Source of the DNA: Allium sativum
Taxonomy: Eukaryota > Streptophyta > Magnoliopsida > Asparagales > Amaryllidaceae
Direction of reading: 5' to 3'
DNA: 64,000 nt
Assembly (NCBI GenBank): GCA_030737875.1
Contig: CM060923.1
Span: 493,484,453 to 493,548,452, forward strand
In this document: positions 34,659-44,570 of the stretch, one piece after another
Numbering within the stretch: position 1 is the first letter of the stretch
Layout: each line of letters starts with the position of its first letter
Translations under genes and position numbers: made by a program
The notes under the pieces: model-generated
The model's database searches: none
Seen by the model: the letters and a program-made list of their open reading frames with translations, nothing else
What the model was told of the DNA's origin: nothing

Positions 34659-35031
34659 GGGATGAATAGGTTGGGATTGGGAAATATAACAAATGATTAC
34701 TTCGGTAAAGTTGGTCAATCCCGACTAGTTTGGGTAAACCTTAATTTGGTTTGAATTGATATCCAAAGGGAGATTAAAGAATAAATTTAAAGAATTTATC
34801 TTTTATAAATTAATGGGAACCTTTCCCAAAGTATAAGAATATTTTATTAAAGGAATATTCTAAATTGGAATGAGGTGTATGTTATGTTTTTATAGTACTT
34901 GTTTATTATATACGCGAGTTATTTGGAAAGACCGGGTTTATCCTATTCTGAAAAACTGCTTCGACGATAAGTCGACGATGAAGACTGTGGTTGAAGACAA
35001 GAGGTCTTCACATCATTTGGACGATTACTGG

Positions 35032-35036
35032 TGTCT
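35032..35036. repeat. Target-site duplication of W2, left (TGTCT)
   Basis: TGTCT before the W2 LTR, repeated at 56162-56166. Confidence 0.95.
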
Positions 35037-36149
35037 TGAAACACCCCACCTCCATTAAGGTCACACAAAAAAGGAATGCCTTAACTTTGGTGGAGGTTTA
35101 TAAGTAAAAGCCACAGATAAACTCAAGACAGATATAAATACACATATTTTAAACAGCGGAAACCAAACAAACTTTTATTTCATCAATACGTGTATCAAAC
35201 AAAGATTTCCATAATTGTCTCAAAATACTTCCAACATTACAACCTCATAACTTCCTTGATTATTAAAGAAGCATGAAAACATAAATAAAGTGACAAAAAT
35301 CCCCATAGTGATATCCAAAGACAATATCCAAGCAAGAAAGATCCAAATCATACATCTACGTTCTTGGTGCTTGTAAAGAGCCTGACTGAGTTGAGCTGTT
35401 TCCTCCCTGTGGACCTGGGGGGGAAACGAAAGAAAAGAAGATGAAAAGAAAATAGGGTCAGACATAAAGCCTGAGTAAATCTAGTAACTCTTCAATATGT
35501 GAATAAGAAAAGGGTATGATGGATGTAAACTAAAAATAGGAAAGTGTCACCAGCTAAGGAAGTGTCGAATGTACTATCGCACCCATACTATATCTCTGCA
35601 CCTATTTGAGTTTATTCTAACTGGCACCCCGTGGTAAGGGTGAAGTGATCCCCATTTTCAAAAGATCAGCTCCTACTCGCGTTAACATGTGTCATACGAC
35701 CCCCAAGAATTGTAGATACCTATGCTGGTCCCACCATGGGGTGTATCAAGACCCATGGTGGCGGCCCGACACAAATCCTAGAAGGCATAGGTTATACTAC
35801 TGGTGTCCCCAGTGCCCTGGTTGTCTGCTCCAGAGTGTGTGCATGCCCGCACCCCGTTAGACCTGCACTGTGCACCCACTGCCATCGTTTTACCGCTTAC
35901 AATCTACCCAGTAATCGTGCCCCACCCTGCCTAGTTTCAGGGTACCGTTGATACCTAACTTTGGGTTACTGCTGAAACGGGTCCCTCGTTACCAGGATTT
36001 TCTAGTCAAACATGTTAACTGATTAAGAGTCTGTATTTACCTAACCCCACCCATCATTTCTTGTTAACATGTTAAAATTGGTTAAGTGTTATAGTTGACT
36101 TAACCCTACCATCTGTCCTTAGTATCTTAGGAGCACCAGACCACTCACA

Positions 36150-36333
36150 TTAGACAGGTATTGTTACGGTTACTGGATGTGCCGGTCGGTTCCGGGCAGG
36201 TTTACACCGTAGCTCAGTCTAACCTTGGGTCCTTATTGGGCTCAATGCTTAACCACCCACATTGGATAGGTATTATTGTGACTACTGGACAGCCGGGCGG
36301 GTCCGGGTAGGTTTACATCACAACTCAATCCAA
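36150..36333 (-). other. Tandem stem-loop pair, W2 3' LTR
   Basis: Unit 36150-36222: TTAGAC/GTCTAA outer stem and TACGG/CCGTA middle stem. Unit 36262-36333: TTGGAT/ATCCAA and TTGTGA/TCACAA (one base shorter arm). Both have CCGG-N6-CCGG at the apex. The TACGG version is unique to W2 yet paired on both sides. Confidence 0.75.
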
Positions 36334-37578
36334 CCTCGGGTTAAGCATATCGTGTTTTCTAAGTTTACATATTTTATTAATTCTCAACTATATGTAAATG
36401 TCATATCTTTTTATTTTTGGGTATTTCAATTCATACCGCTTATGTGTCATAATCATTGGCATTTGCCAAACATGCCAACATATATTTTCATATTTTACAC
36501 CCAACGTTATTACCCCCGTTAGTTCGCAACGTTATAACATGTGTTGGGCTTGTCACAATTCAGCCCAACTTTATAAACGTGAGGAAAAGGGGAAATCAAG
36601 AACATGTAATACATAAAGGTGTGTGGCGCATGAACTTGCAATTTGGCGATTCAACTAACATATAACATGGGTCATGTGAACTTGCATTCAAATCAAAGTA
36701 TGACTAAATAGGTGACATATGAAATGGCTTAGTTTAGGCAAATACAAACTTGTGTTTAAACATGTTAACTTGGCATAATATCAACCACAAAACTAGCATG
36801 TTGTATATTCACAAAAATGTACAATTTTTACATCTAATCATAAAGCCTATTTCAACATGAACTTGCATAGTTTATGAAACCCAAACGATGTTTGACATAG
36901 AACCAATTATATTTTGCAAATAAACATGAACTTGCATAGTTTATGAAACATAGATCCAATTATACTTGCAAACATAGATCTAATTATACTTGCCAATAAA
37001 CATAAGGATGATATCATAGGTTTTGGGTCATGTAGGCATAAAAGGTTTATAACATGTTTACATAAATTCTAATTTAGACTAAGGGAATATACATAGTCCA
37101 TCCCATCGACATATACAAAAAGGGATCAATTTCTAGTTTTTGCCACAAGCTTGCAAGTGCCATTGTTTTTCATATACAATTGTTCAATAGGCTTGCATCA
37201 ATTAATTTATGCCACAAACATCAATACACAAGTCATGATAGAACCATTACAATACACAAAGATTATAACAACACGATTCTATTTTCATTTACATCGAATC
37301 ACATCACAGTTTTTATTCATATTTTGAAAGGTCACTATACATACAACGTGTGATGAATTCTTGTTTTCTGATTTCTGTTATTTTGATTTGGAGATGCTCT
37401 CCTTTGGGTAGAAAAGTTGCGTTGAATGATTTTAATCTTCTTCAAATTTGATTCGTCTCTTAGGCTTGTTGGCTTGTCTCTAGGCTTTCTAATTGACGGC
37501 CATTCCTAGTTCCTCTCCAGCAGCATGACGGCTTTTGTATTCTATTATTTGTGTGAATTTAGGGTTAGACTTGAGTTG

Positions 37579-37587
37579 TATTTATAG
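37579..37587 (-). promoter_or_regulatory. LTR TATA box, W2 3' LTR
   Basis: CTATAAATA on the minus strand; the 5' LTR copy is at 55679-55687. Confidence 0.6.
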
Positions 37588-37769
37588 AATTTTAAATTGT
37601 TTTGAGCCGTCGGATGAGGATAGGAGGAATCTAGACCATACAAAGTTCAAAGAGCCACTCAAAAGGTGACACGTAAGCCCTAGTGACTCAGCCAAGCATC
37701 AGAATTCGACCAGACCCTGACCAGGCCAGCCAGGGCCTGACCAACAGGTCTTTCTGACCTGGGCAAATG

Positions 37770-37834
37770 TACTGGCGCACTTCCCAAGTGCGCCAGTTCA
37801 GCTTTGTTCTGGCGCACTTCCCAAGTATGCCAGT
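37770..37834. repeat. GGCGCACTT palindrome cassette, W2 3' LTR
   Basis: CTGGCGCACTTCCCAAGTGCGCCAG-type hairpin, one and a half copies. It sits where W1 and Z have GTCGAC repeats. The 5' LTR has an extra hairpin unit (55850-55950). Confidence 0.8.
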
Positions 37835-38015
37835 GCATTCTGACCCATTTTCTGGTTTTTCTGCCTAACTTCGTTCGTCCATATCTTCTTCATACGATAT
37901 CTGATTCACGCAAACTCGGACTCTATCTCAAGTAGAATTCCAAGACGAACGCAATGGCATAACCCATTTCCCTTAATTCTTTAATTTATAATTAATTATA
38001 CTTTAATTTGTGAAG

Positions 38016-38020
38016 CTTAA
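38016..38020. repeat. Target-site duplication of Z, left (CTTAA)
   Basis: Repeated at 48586-48590. Removal restores GAAGCTTAACGTTA, matching GAAGCTTAACCTTA in the other W2 LTR. Confidence 0.95.
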
Positions 38021-38297
38021 TGTAACAACCCGTAATTTCAATAACCTGTTATAACAGAAATCGAGGCAGAATTTAATTCCAAAATCTGAATCAAGGGAAA
38101 CGGGCTATGCCATTGCGTTCGTCTCGGAAAAATACGCGAAATAGAGTCCGAGTTTTCGAATATCGGAGTACGTATGACCCGATTAAGGCCCAACGAAGTT
38201 TTCAGAAAATTCCTAAGTAAAAACAGATTTCAAATTCAAACCTGAATTTGGAAAAATTGGGCCAGTTGGGCCAGGCGGGGAAAATTCCCGCCACAGT

Positions 38298-38358
38298 ACC
38301 CAAGTCGACAGCCCTGTCGACTGGGTCTGACCAGGTCGACAGCCCTGTCGACTTGGCT
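38298..38358. repeat. GTCGAC cassette, Z 5' LTR
   Basis: Four GTCGAC sites, with GTCGACAGCCCTGTCGAC occurring twice (each a hairpin). The 3' LTR has one further GTCGAC (12 bp more). Confidence 0.8.
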
Positions 38359-38481
38359 CAGACGTGCAGTCCTGCCTGTGCACCATTTTGGGTTTGTGAT
38401 TGACCTTGGGGGCCAGATTCGATTTGGAGGGCTGAGATGAGAACTAGGGTTTAATCCTATGGTCTAAATCACTAGCCTAAT

Positions 38482-38490
38482 CTATAAATA
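38482..38490 (+). promoter_or_regulatory. LTR TATA box, Z 5' LTR
   Basis: CTATAAATA, followed by AGACCCTAACCTACCCTAAA, a telobox-like text. Partner in the 3' LTR at 45856-45864. Predicted start of Z genomic RNA about 38515. Confidence 0.65.
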
Positions 38491-38832
38491 AGACCCTAAC
38501 CTACCCTAAATCCTCATTATTCATTCTAGCAACTAAACTATGGCAAAATCAATTCTCTAATGGCCTCCACTCTCTACATACAATTCCTAAACAAATTTCT
38601 AAGAGATTTCCATGCATACAAGTGTATTTAGGCTTGTATGATCCTCTTTAGCTTGCATTCAAGTCTTGTTTCTCTATTGGCATCTTAAAGGAAGAATTTT
38701 GATCAAGTTTGCTTGCATTTTTTGGGTTTTTGGTTGCATAAGGGTTTTCTTACATTTGCTATACTCATTTGAGTTCGCATAAGCATTGTAAGCCCTATTC
38801 CTTTCATACTTAAACTCTAAAGTTAAATGTAT

Positions 38833-39070
38833 GATATGCAAGTTGTCATATGTTATGCAAGTTTTGTTATGCAAGTTTAGTATGCAAGTTGTCATATGTT
38901 ATGCAAGTTTGTTTATGCGAGTATGATATGCAAGTTGTCATATGTTATGCAAGTTTGTTTATGCAAGTATGATATGCAAGTTGTCATATGTTATGCAAGT
39001 TTGTTTATGCAAGTATGATATGCAAGTTTTCATATGTTATGCAAGGTTGTTTATGCAAGTTTGTTATGCA
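38833..39070. repeat. 46-bp tandem array, Z 5' LTR
   Basis: Units based on GATATGCAAGTTGTCATATG and TTATGCAAGTTTGTTTATGC, exact period 46 bp between 38925, 38971 and 39017. The 3' LTR array (46207-46490) has one more unit. Confidence 0.85.
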
Positions 39071-39630
39071 AGTTTGGGATGGTCATATGGTTCATGTTAT
39101 CATGTTATGCAAGCTTATCTTGAGTATGTGAACATAAAGCTTCAAGCTTTATGCCAAAGGTTGCATTTTGGCAACATGTAAGTTATCATATCACATATGA
39201 TAACTTGCATGTGAGGCTAAATGCGAACTTGTGGCCATTTCTACATGTCATTTAGCACCATGTATCATGAATATGCCAAGTTTAGTTTTATGCATGTTTT
39301 TGGGGCCTAAAAATGTAATATGCAAGTGTATGAACACATGAACCTTGCATATGCCACCATGTTGAACTTGTGGCTTTAACATTTTATGTCATGATTATGC
39401 CAAGTTCTCTCTTTCTATCCTTTATGCGCTATTGCGATATGTAAGCGATGGGATTGCGTTTGGGGTTGGGTAAACTTAAAAGACATAAAAACATGAGCTT
39501 GGGAATTTACCTATTAAGTTAGGTCTACCCATTGGGAATTTACCTATTAAGTTAGGTCTACCCAATTGCTTGAAAATTTGTAACATGTTTTGGAAACATG
39601 ATGGACATGACACTTAGAAAAGATAAGTGT

Positions 39631-39823
39631 GGCCAACTCGAGGTTGGGTTGAGTTTGTAGCGTAAACCTACCCGGAACCGACCGGCCTAACTAGTTGCTA
39701 CAAACAATAGGACCCAATGTGAGAAGTTGGCCATGTTGTACCTTGGACCCGAGGTTAGACCAAGTTGTGGTGTAAAGCTACCCGGACCCGCCCGGCTTAA
39801 CTAGTAACCACAACAAAGTCTAA
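39631..39823 (+). other. Tandem covarying stem-loops, Z 5' LTR (reference copy)
   Basis: Unit 1 (39631-39732): GGCCAAC/GTTGGCC, TTGGGT/ACCCAA, TTGTAGC/GCTACAA, apex CCGG-AACCGA-CCGG. Unit 2 (39755-39823): TTAGAC/GTCTAA, TTGTGG/CCACAA, apex CCGG-ACCCGC-CCGG. All stems are perfect. It lies about 1.1 kb after the TATA box, so within the RNA leader if transcription starts there. Function unknown; packaging, dimerisation or translation control are possible. Confidence 0.8.
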
Positions 39824-40024
39824 TGTGAGAGGTTAAGGCGCATTAATTAATTAATGCCTCATGATTAGGGTTAAGTCATGGACCATTTAATACTTAACCA
39901 ATTTGGGCTTGATCGGGGTTAAGTCGTGAACTCATCGTTACACTTAACCAAGTTAATCCATGATTAGTGAAGGGGTTAAACCGTACTTAACCCACTAGAA
40001 AAATCCTAGCAATGGGGTTCCACT

Positions 40025-40099
40025 CCAGCAGTAATCCCTAGTTTGTATCATTATGGCCCTATGGACTAGGCTAGGGTGGGGGCACGATTACTGAACTGG
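40025..40099 (+). other. Conserved CAGTAA/TTACTG hairpin, Z 5' LTR
   Basis: CCAGCAGTAA (40025-40034) pairs with TTACTG-AA-CTGG (40088-40099). The arm before the closing side, GGGTGGGGGCACGA, is conserved in W1 and W2. Confidence 0.6.
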
Positions 40100-40377
40100 A
40101 GGTAAGGGGCCAAAAAGCGACGGCAGGGGGTACGCCGGTGTAGTTCCGGACGGACTATGGTCGTGCACGTAGTCCGGAGCCGGGGAAATCATGCACGGGT
40201 ACCAGTAGATCGAGACTGTGCACTCATGTTTATGGTGTCCAGGGGTTGCCACCCTAGGGATTGATACACCCGACGGGAGACCTGGCACAGTCTGACTACA
40301 ATCATGTTATTTGGCCGTATTGACACCAACACGTGACGAGTTAGGCTTAGGGAGCCGATCGACTAGACCGTTGGGTT

Positions 40378-40531
40378 GGACTTCGTGGTGGGGTCACTTC
40401 ATGTTATTGGACTTCGTGGTGGGGTCACTTCATGTTATTGGACTTCGTGGTGGGGTCACTTCATGTTATTGGACTTCATGGTGGGTCACTTCATGTTATT
40501 GGACCTCGTATGAGGGTCACTTCATGTTATT
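40378..40531. repeat. 31-bp tandem array, Z 5' LTR
   Basis: Five units of GGACTTCGTGGTGGGGTCAC plus TTCATGTTATT, the last ones drifting. Partner at 47798-47951. Confidence 0.9.
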
Positions 40532-40787
40532 GGGCCAAAGCTTGGGCCATGGGATCAATACTTGTTTATTCAAGTCATGTTAGTTTGCTAGTACACCTGT
40601 GGTGCAAAACCTTAATCCTGATTATGCGATGACACCTTTATCTACTTTGTTAGTATATCATCATGCTAGTATCCTTATGTTCATCCCTGCTGCTCATACC
40701 AGTTAGCTTTATCAGTTTACATTGATTGTAGTAGGGCTTACTCAGTCTTTTTGACTGACCTGTTTTCTTTCGCCTCTTTTCTTCCGT

Positions 40788-40804
40788 CCCCCCCCCCCCC
40801 CCAG
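40788..40804 (+). other. Poly-C tract and AG, Z 5' LTR
   Basis: TTTCTTTCGCCTCTTTTCTTCCG, 15 C, then AG before ATTCTCAGGGAGGG. The 3' LTR has only 9 C (48209-48217). It resembles a polypyrimidine tract and splice acceptor. Confidence 0.4.
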
Positions 40805-41174
40805 ATTCTCAGGGAGGGAATACAGGAGCTTAGCTGCTTTTCTTGGATAGCTCATGTATGCTTTGGACTTGAGCTCGCTATGGTTTTTCCACTTGGGGAT
40901 AGCTACCTTATGTTTTCCTTTTCAGTTTTCAGATGATGTGGTTTTATGTACTAGACTTGTTTATTTGGAAAATTGATTATGTTGTACCAGACTTGATTTT
41001 GAAATGGTATAAAATCTTCCGCTGTTTTATCTATGTTATTTACTCTGTATACATATACACATATGTTCTTGTTCTGCCTTGATATATCATTCTGCATGTT
41101 TACCTGATTCAAACGCCCCTCCAAAGTCAGAGTGCTTGCAAGAGACACCCTGGCGGAGGCGGGGTGTTACAATT

Positions 41175-41186
41175 TGGTATCAGAGC
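41175..41186 (+). other. Z primer-binding site (initiator tRNA-Met)
   Basis: TGGTATCAGAGC three bases after the 5' LTR. A leader of about 175 bp without features leads to Gag. Confidence 0.95.
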
Positions 41187-41363
41187 ATATGGTTTACGAG
41201 AAGGAACAAAAAGGTTTTTAAAGCTTTTTGAAAACTATTTTCAAAACCAAGTATAAAGTATTTTCCAAAGAAAAGTCTAGTTTATTTTAGAGGCTATTCC
41301 CCAAAAAGCCATAGCACTATCCTTTGTTTCTCCATTCTGAATCTACCTTTTTCCGTTTTCAGT

Positions 41364-42500
41364 ATGGCCGATAACTTCATTATTCCGGAGGGAGTGCACG
41401 TACCTGTTTGGTATAGGAGACTTTTGGAGGCTAGGGCGACCGAAGCCGGCCCCGCGAATGTTCCTCCTCCTTCAGTAGTTAATGTTCCTCCTCCTCCTGT
41501 CGCTGAGGTTCATCTTCCTCCTTCTCCTCAGCGTCCTCAAACTGACTTCGTAATGATTTGCCAAGATTTTAAGGCGATGGGTTGCAAGAATCTCTTTGGA
41601 ACCAAGACTTATGTAGAGGCAAGGAATTGGTTGAAAGAAACCGAAGATCTTTTTGCTTTCTTTGATATAGGTGACCGTAGGAAGGTTTTATTAGCAGTGT
41701 GGTTGCTAAAGGAAGAAGCTGCACGTTGGTGGGTGGTCACCACCGCTGCTAGGCCAATCGAGACTTGGGATGACTTCCGGGGAAAGTTTGGACTAAGGTT
41801 CCTATCACTAAAGCAAGGGGACATGACTATTAGGGAACACATAGATAAGTCTAATCAACTGGCTCGGGTCGGTTTAGATTTGGTCAACACAGTTCAGGAG
41901 AAGGCCCTATACTTTGCCCTAGGATTAAATGAGCCATTACATGGTTTAGCCATGACTCATATACCCTTGGGGGCAACTTTCGAGAGTTTGGTGAATATGG
42001 CCCTACTCAATGAAGAGAATAGGAGTGACAAGAAGGAGATCAAGATGAATGGTATTCAAGCCAAGAAGACAGATTCTCAGTGGAAAGGAAATCAGGGTAA
42101 TCCAAGTGGACAGAGCAGTCAAGGCAATAAGAACAAGAACAAGAGTCAAGGCAACAAGGGGAACAACAACAAGGGCAATAACAAAAAGGGAGAGTGCTAT
42201 TACTGCGGATTAGTTGGGCAACTTATTAAGGAATGTAAGAAGAGAAAAAGGAAGAATGGCGAATGCTTTCTTTGTGGTGAGTTTGGACACTTCACTAGGG
42301 ATTGTCCGAAGAAGCGAGGGCAAGGCCAGGGTCAGACTCAACGTGCTGGACCTTTAGGAGGGCAAGTTCATGCTCTCAATGCCGCTCCAGTTCCCGTTCG
42401 AGGTAGTATTTCTGTTGAAAGCCTTGCATATATTTTTGATTTTTCAGTTAGTACCTTGTTTGATTTTGGTGCATCGCATAGTTTATTTCATCTGATCTAG
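41364..42500 (+). CDS. Z Gag with start of protease
   Basis: 378 residues from ATG 41364, a position equal to the W1 and W2 starts. N-terminus MADNFIIPEGVHVPVWYRR, a Pro-rich stretch (30-60), then the capsid-like Gag domain about 70-225 (ARNWLKETEDLF, WLLKEEAARWW, ALGLNEPLHGLAMTHIP), an Asn/Lys/Gln-rich linker, two zinc knuckles, and the first part of PR. The segment FLSEEERSLQLEKF seen in W1 is missing (about 12-15 residues). Knuckle 1 has Gln for His (CYYCGLVGQLIKEC); knuckle 2 is complete (CFLCGEFGHFTRDC). The PR site reads LFDFGASHS instead of DSGA/DTGA. The frame ends by stop shortly after. It may still be able to make Gag protein, but this is not shown. Confidence 0.85.
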   Translation: MADNFIIPEGVHVPVWYRRLLEARATEAGPANVPPPSVVNVPPPPVAEVHLPPSPQRPQTDFVMICQDFKAMGCKNLFGTKTYVEARNWLKETEDLFAFFDIGDRRKVLLAVWLLKEEAARWWVVTTAARPIETWDDFRGKFGLRFLSLKQGDMTIREHIDKSNQLARVGLDLVNTVQEKALYFALGLNEPLHGLAMTHIPLGATFESLVNMALLNEENRSDKKEIKMNGIQAKKTDSQWKGNQGNPSGQSSQGNKNKNKSQGNKGNNNKGNNKKGECYYCGLVGQLIKECKKRKRKNGECFLCGEFGHFTRDCPKKRGQGQGQTQRAGPLGGQVHALNAAPVPVRGSISVESLAYIFDFSVSTLFDFGASHSLFHLI

Positions 42501-43023
42501 TTGAAAGTTTGCACCTAAGTACTAGTCTAGTTTAGTGATCCCGTGTGTGTTTCAAATCCAATTGGGGGTTCCGCCCATTGGTATATTATCTACATGGATT
42601 TGAAAGCCTCTATCTTAGTATAGAGTTCTCGCATGATGTATATATTCTCGGTTTCATGGGGTATGGTTTGATTTTGGGCATGGATGGGTTGTCCAGTTTT
42701 GGAGCCATCCTTGATTTTTGGGTATAGGGTTGGGAGGCTCATGATTCGCCTCGGTAATACCCTAAAAATTTCTAGTAACCCTATGAGTCCCGTCATGTTG
42801 TGTTATCTTGAATCCCTCAACTCGTCTATCGATAGTTTGTAATCGGTGAGGGTGGTCCGAGAATATCCTGGTATCTTGGGGGAAGTGAAGGGGGGGGGGG
42901 GTTACCCCTAAACGAGAGGTAGATTTCCGCATTTATCTGGTTGATAATGCCAAGATAGTGTCGTGGCCGGTAAGGCACATGGTCCCGTAAGACGGGAGCT
43001 AGGTAAGCAAGTAAGGGAGTTGC
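42501..43023 (+). pseudogene. Z protease remainder and linker
   Basis: Fragments across stops and shifts: SNPIGG, LSIEFSHDVYILGFMGYGLILGMDGLSSFGAILD (42545-42720), matching the W1 protease C-terminal half, then LGEVKG and KREVDFRIYLVDNAK near 42870-42960, with a 12-G run at 42889-42902 that shifts the frame. Confidence 0.75.
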
Positions 43024-43660
43024 TTGAGAAGAACTCCATTCGATGAAGCATTTTCGAGGAAGGTGCTCTTAGTAGTATTCGCTACTAATGTGGACAGTTC
43101 GCTTCGTCCGCATGTTGATTATCGTAAGTTAAACAAAGAGAATAGGCAACCATTACCAAGGATCGATGATTTGTTTGATCAGCTTGTAGGAATATCTGTT
43201 CTCTCTTGACCTTGCTACTGGATTCCGTCAGCTCAGGGTAGCTGAGGATAGTATAGACAAGACTGCATTCAGGACTCCAGATGGATTCTTCGAATGGCTT
43301 GTCATGCCGTTCGGCTTGACTAATACACCCGCATACTTCGTGGACTTGATAAGTAGGGTGTCTAGGGAGTTCCTGAACGAGTTGTGGTAGTCTTAGTAGA
43401 TGATATTCTGATCTTCTCAAAGGATGAGGAAGAGCACGCAAGGCATCTCAAGGAGGTGATGGATACGCTTAGAGCGCATTAGTTGAAGGCTAAGTTCTCC
43501 AAAGTGTCACTTTTGGAGAAGGGAGGTTAGATTCCTTGGGCACATAGTTTCTAAGCAAGGCTTAGCGGTGGATCCCGCTAAGGAAGTTGCTGTTCAGGAT
43601 TGGAAGACTCCAAGGAATACAACCGAAGTGAGAAGTTCTCTCGGTTTAGTTAGATAGCGT
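43024..43660 (+). pseudogene. Z reverse transcriptase remnant; RNase H missing
   Basis: [19 protein letters not shown], then after a shift [51 protein letters not shown] (catalytic Asp pair present) and [20 protein letters not shown]. After EVRSSLGL near 43640 the text jumps to RPTLLDQ of the pre-integrase linker. The RNase H domain is gone, with the same left boundary as in Y. At least four stops or shifts. Confidence 0.85.
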
Positions 43661-44570
43661 CCCTAGAGTTAGACCTACCCTCCTGGATCAAGTAGGGACT
43701 TCACAGAAAGAAGACCCGCAGTTAGTCGAGACCATGGACAAGTTGATTCGAGGCGAGATGGTAAGTCACCTCGCTAAAGATGACAAGGGATGGCTAAGAC
43801 ACGATGAGAGGAAGAAGGTTCTTGAGGATGCACATCACCTGAGGAGGTGGCCGAATTTGTCCCAAGGTGCATGTTATGCCAACCGATTAAGGCCGAGTCA
43901 TAGAAGCCCGGTGGGCTATTATATCCATTAGAGGTCCCCGCAATGGGAGTATTAAAACGTCACGAAGGATTTTGTGGATGGACTACCTAGGTCAAGGAAA
44001 GATAATACGAGCATATGGGTCATAGTAGGTAGACTCACGAAGAGTGCTCATTTCACTCCGGTAAAGAGCGAAAGGACGGCATCCTGGCTAGCAACGGTTT
44101 ACTTTCAAGAAATAAAGCAGTTGCACGAGGTTCCCTAAAGTATAGTTAGTAACCATGACTCAATCATCACTAGCCAGTTTTGGGATAGTCTACGAGAAGT
44201 CATGGGCAAGCAACTGAATCTAAGCACGGCCTATCACTTGCAGGCGGATGGTTCATTGGCAACGTGGATTGGTATTTTCGAGAAAAGTTCTGCTGCATGG
44301 AATACATTATGGTAAGTAAACGAGATCCAGGATTCACTAGTGAATTTTGGAGAGCTTGCACGAAACCATGAGGTCATGGTTATGTTTAAGCCAAGAATGG
44401 TAGAAGAGTAAGTGAAAGAGGAATACGAGAGGCGACAATGGAATGGGTTCCAACTCATATTTGGAAATAAGAGTTAAGAAGCTAAGAAATCATGAAGTAA
44501 AAGACGGTCAAAGCACAAGTGGAGTTAAGCTCAAGGAAATGTGACTTAGAAGGCTAAAGGCAAGATACGC
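43661..44570 (+). pseudogene. Z integrase and chromodomain remnants
   Basis: Linker (DKLIRGEMVSHLAKDDKGWLRHDE), a deletion across much of the zinc region, core fragments ([42 protein letters not shown]), then heavily altered text, and KLRNHEVK near 44470-44500 as the last trace of the chromodomain. From 44570 to 45368 is untranslated and has no gene; it is similar to the region after the W1 and W2 stops. Confidence 0.75.

Larger units (their letters stand above)
30182..35036 (+). repeat. X 5' LTR, first piece
   Basis: Collinear with 59214 to the window end, starting about 424 bp inside the LTR. No genes. Holdings in order: TATA box and telobox (30681-30715), GC-rich leader (30840-31060), 23-bp array (31351-31556), splice-donor-like AAAG|GTGAGA (31929/31930), 76-bp array (32686-32960), segment shared with A (33090-33260), hairpin series (33733-34384) and a second hairpin pair (34533-34658). 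Confidence 0.85.
35037..38020 (-). repeat. W2 3' LTR, main piece
   Basis: Matches 53136 to about 56129. It is cut at CTTAA (38016-38020) by Z; the last 26 bp are at 48591-48616. It holds a short G tract (35417-35423), CAGTAA hairpin (35909-35980 region), stem-loop pair (36150-36333), TATA box (37579-37587, minus) and palindrome cassette (37770-37834). No gene. Confidence 0.95.
38021..41171 (+). repeat. Z 5' LTR
   Basis: 3,151 bp, TGTAACAACCCG ... GGGTGTTACA. Order: core GCCATTGCGTTCGTCTCGG (38112-38130), GTCGAC cassette (38298-38358), TATA box (38482-38490), 46-bp array (38833-39070), doubled 31-bp GGGAATTTACCTATTAAG segment (39500-39561), structured zone (39631-40240), 31-bp array (40378-40531), poly-C and AG (40788-40804). 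Small ORFs are chance. Confidence 0.95.

Noticed and set aside
40311..40583. 90-residue ORF with repeats in the Z LTR
   Set aside because: Caused by the 31-bp array; period not a multiple of three, so frames change between units.
42889..42903. 12-G run in Z as a programmed frameshift site
   Set aside because: Gag and Pol are one frame in this family, and the run lies in a decayed region; more likely slippage.
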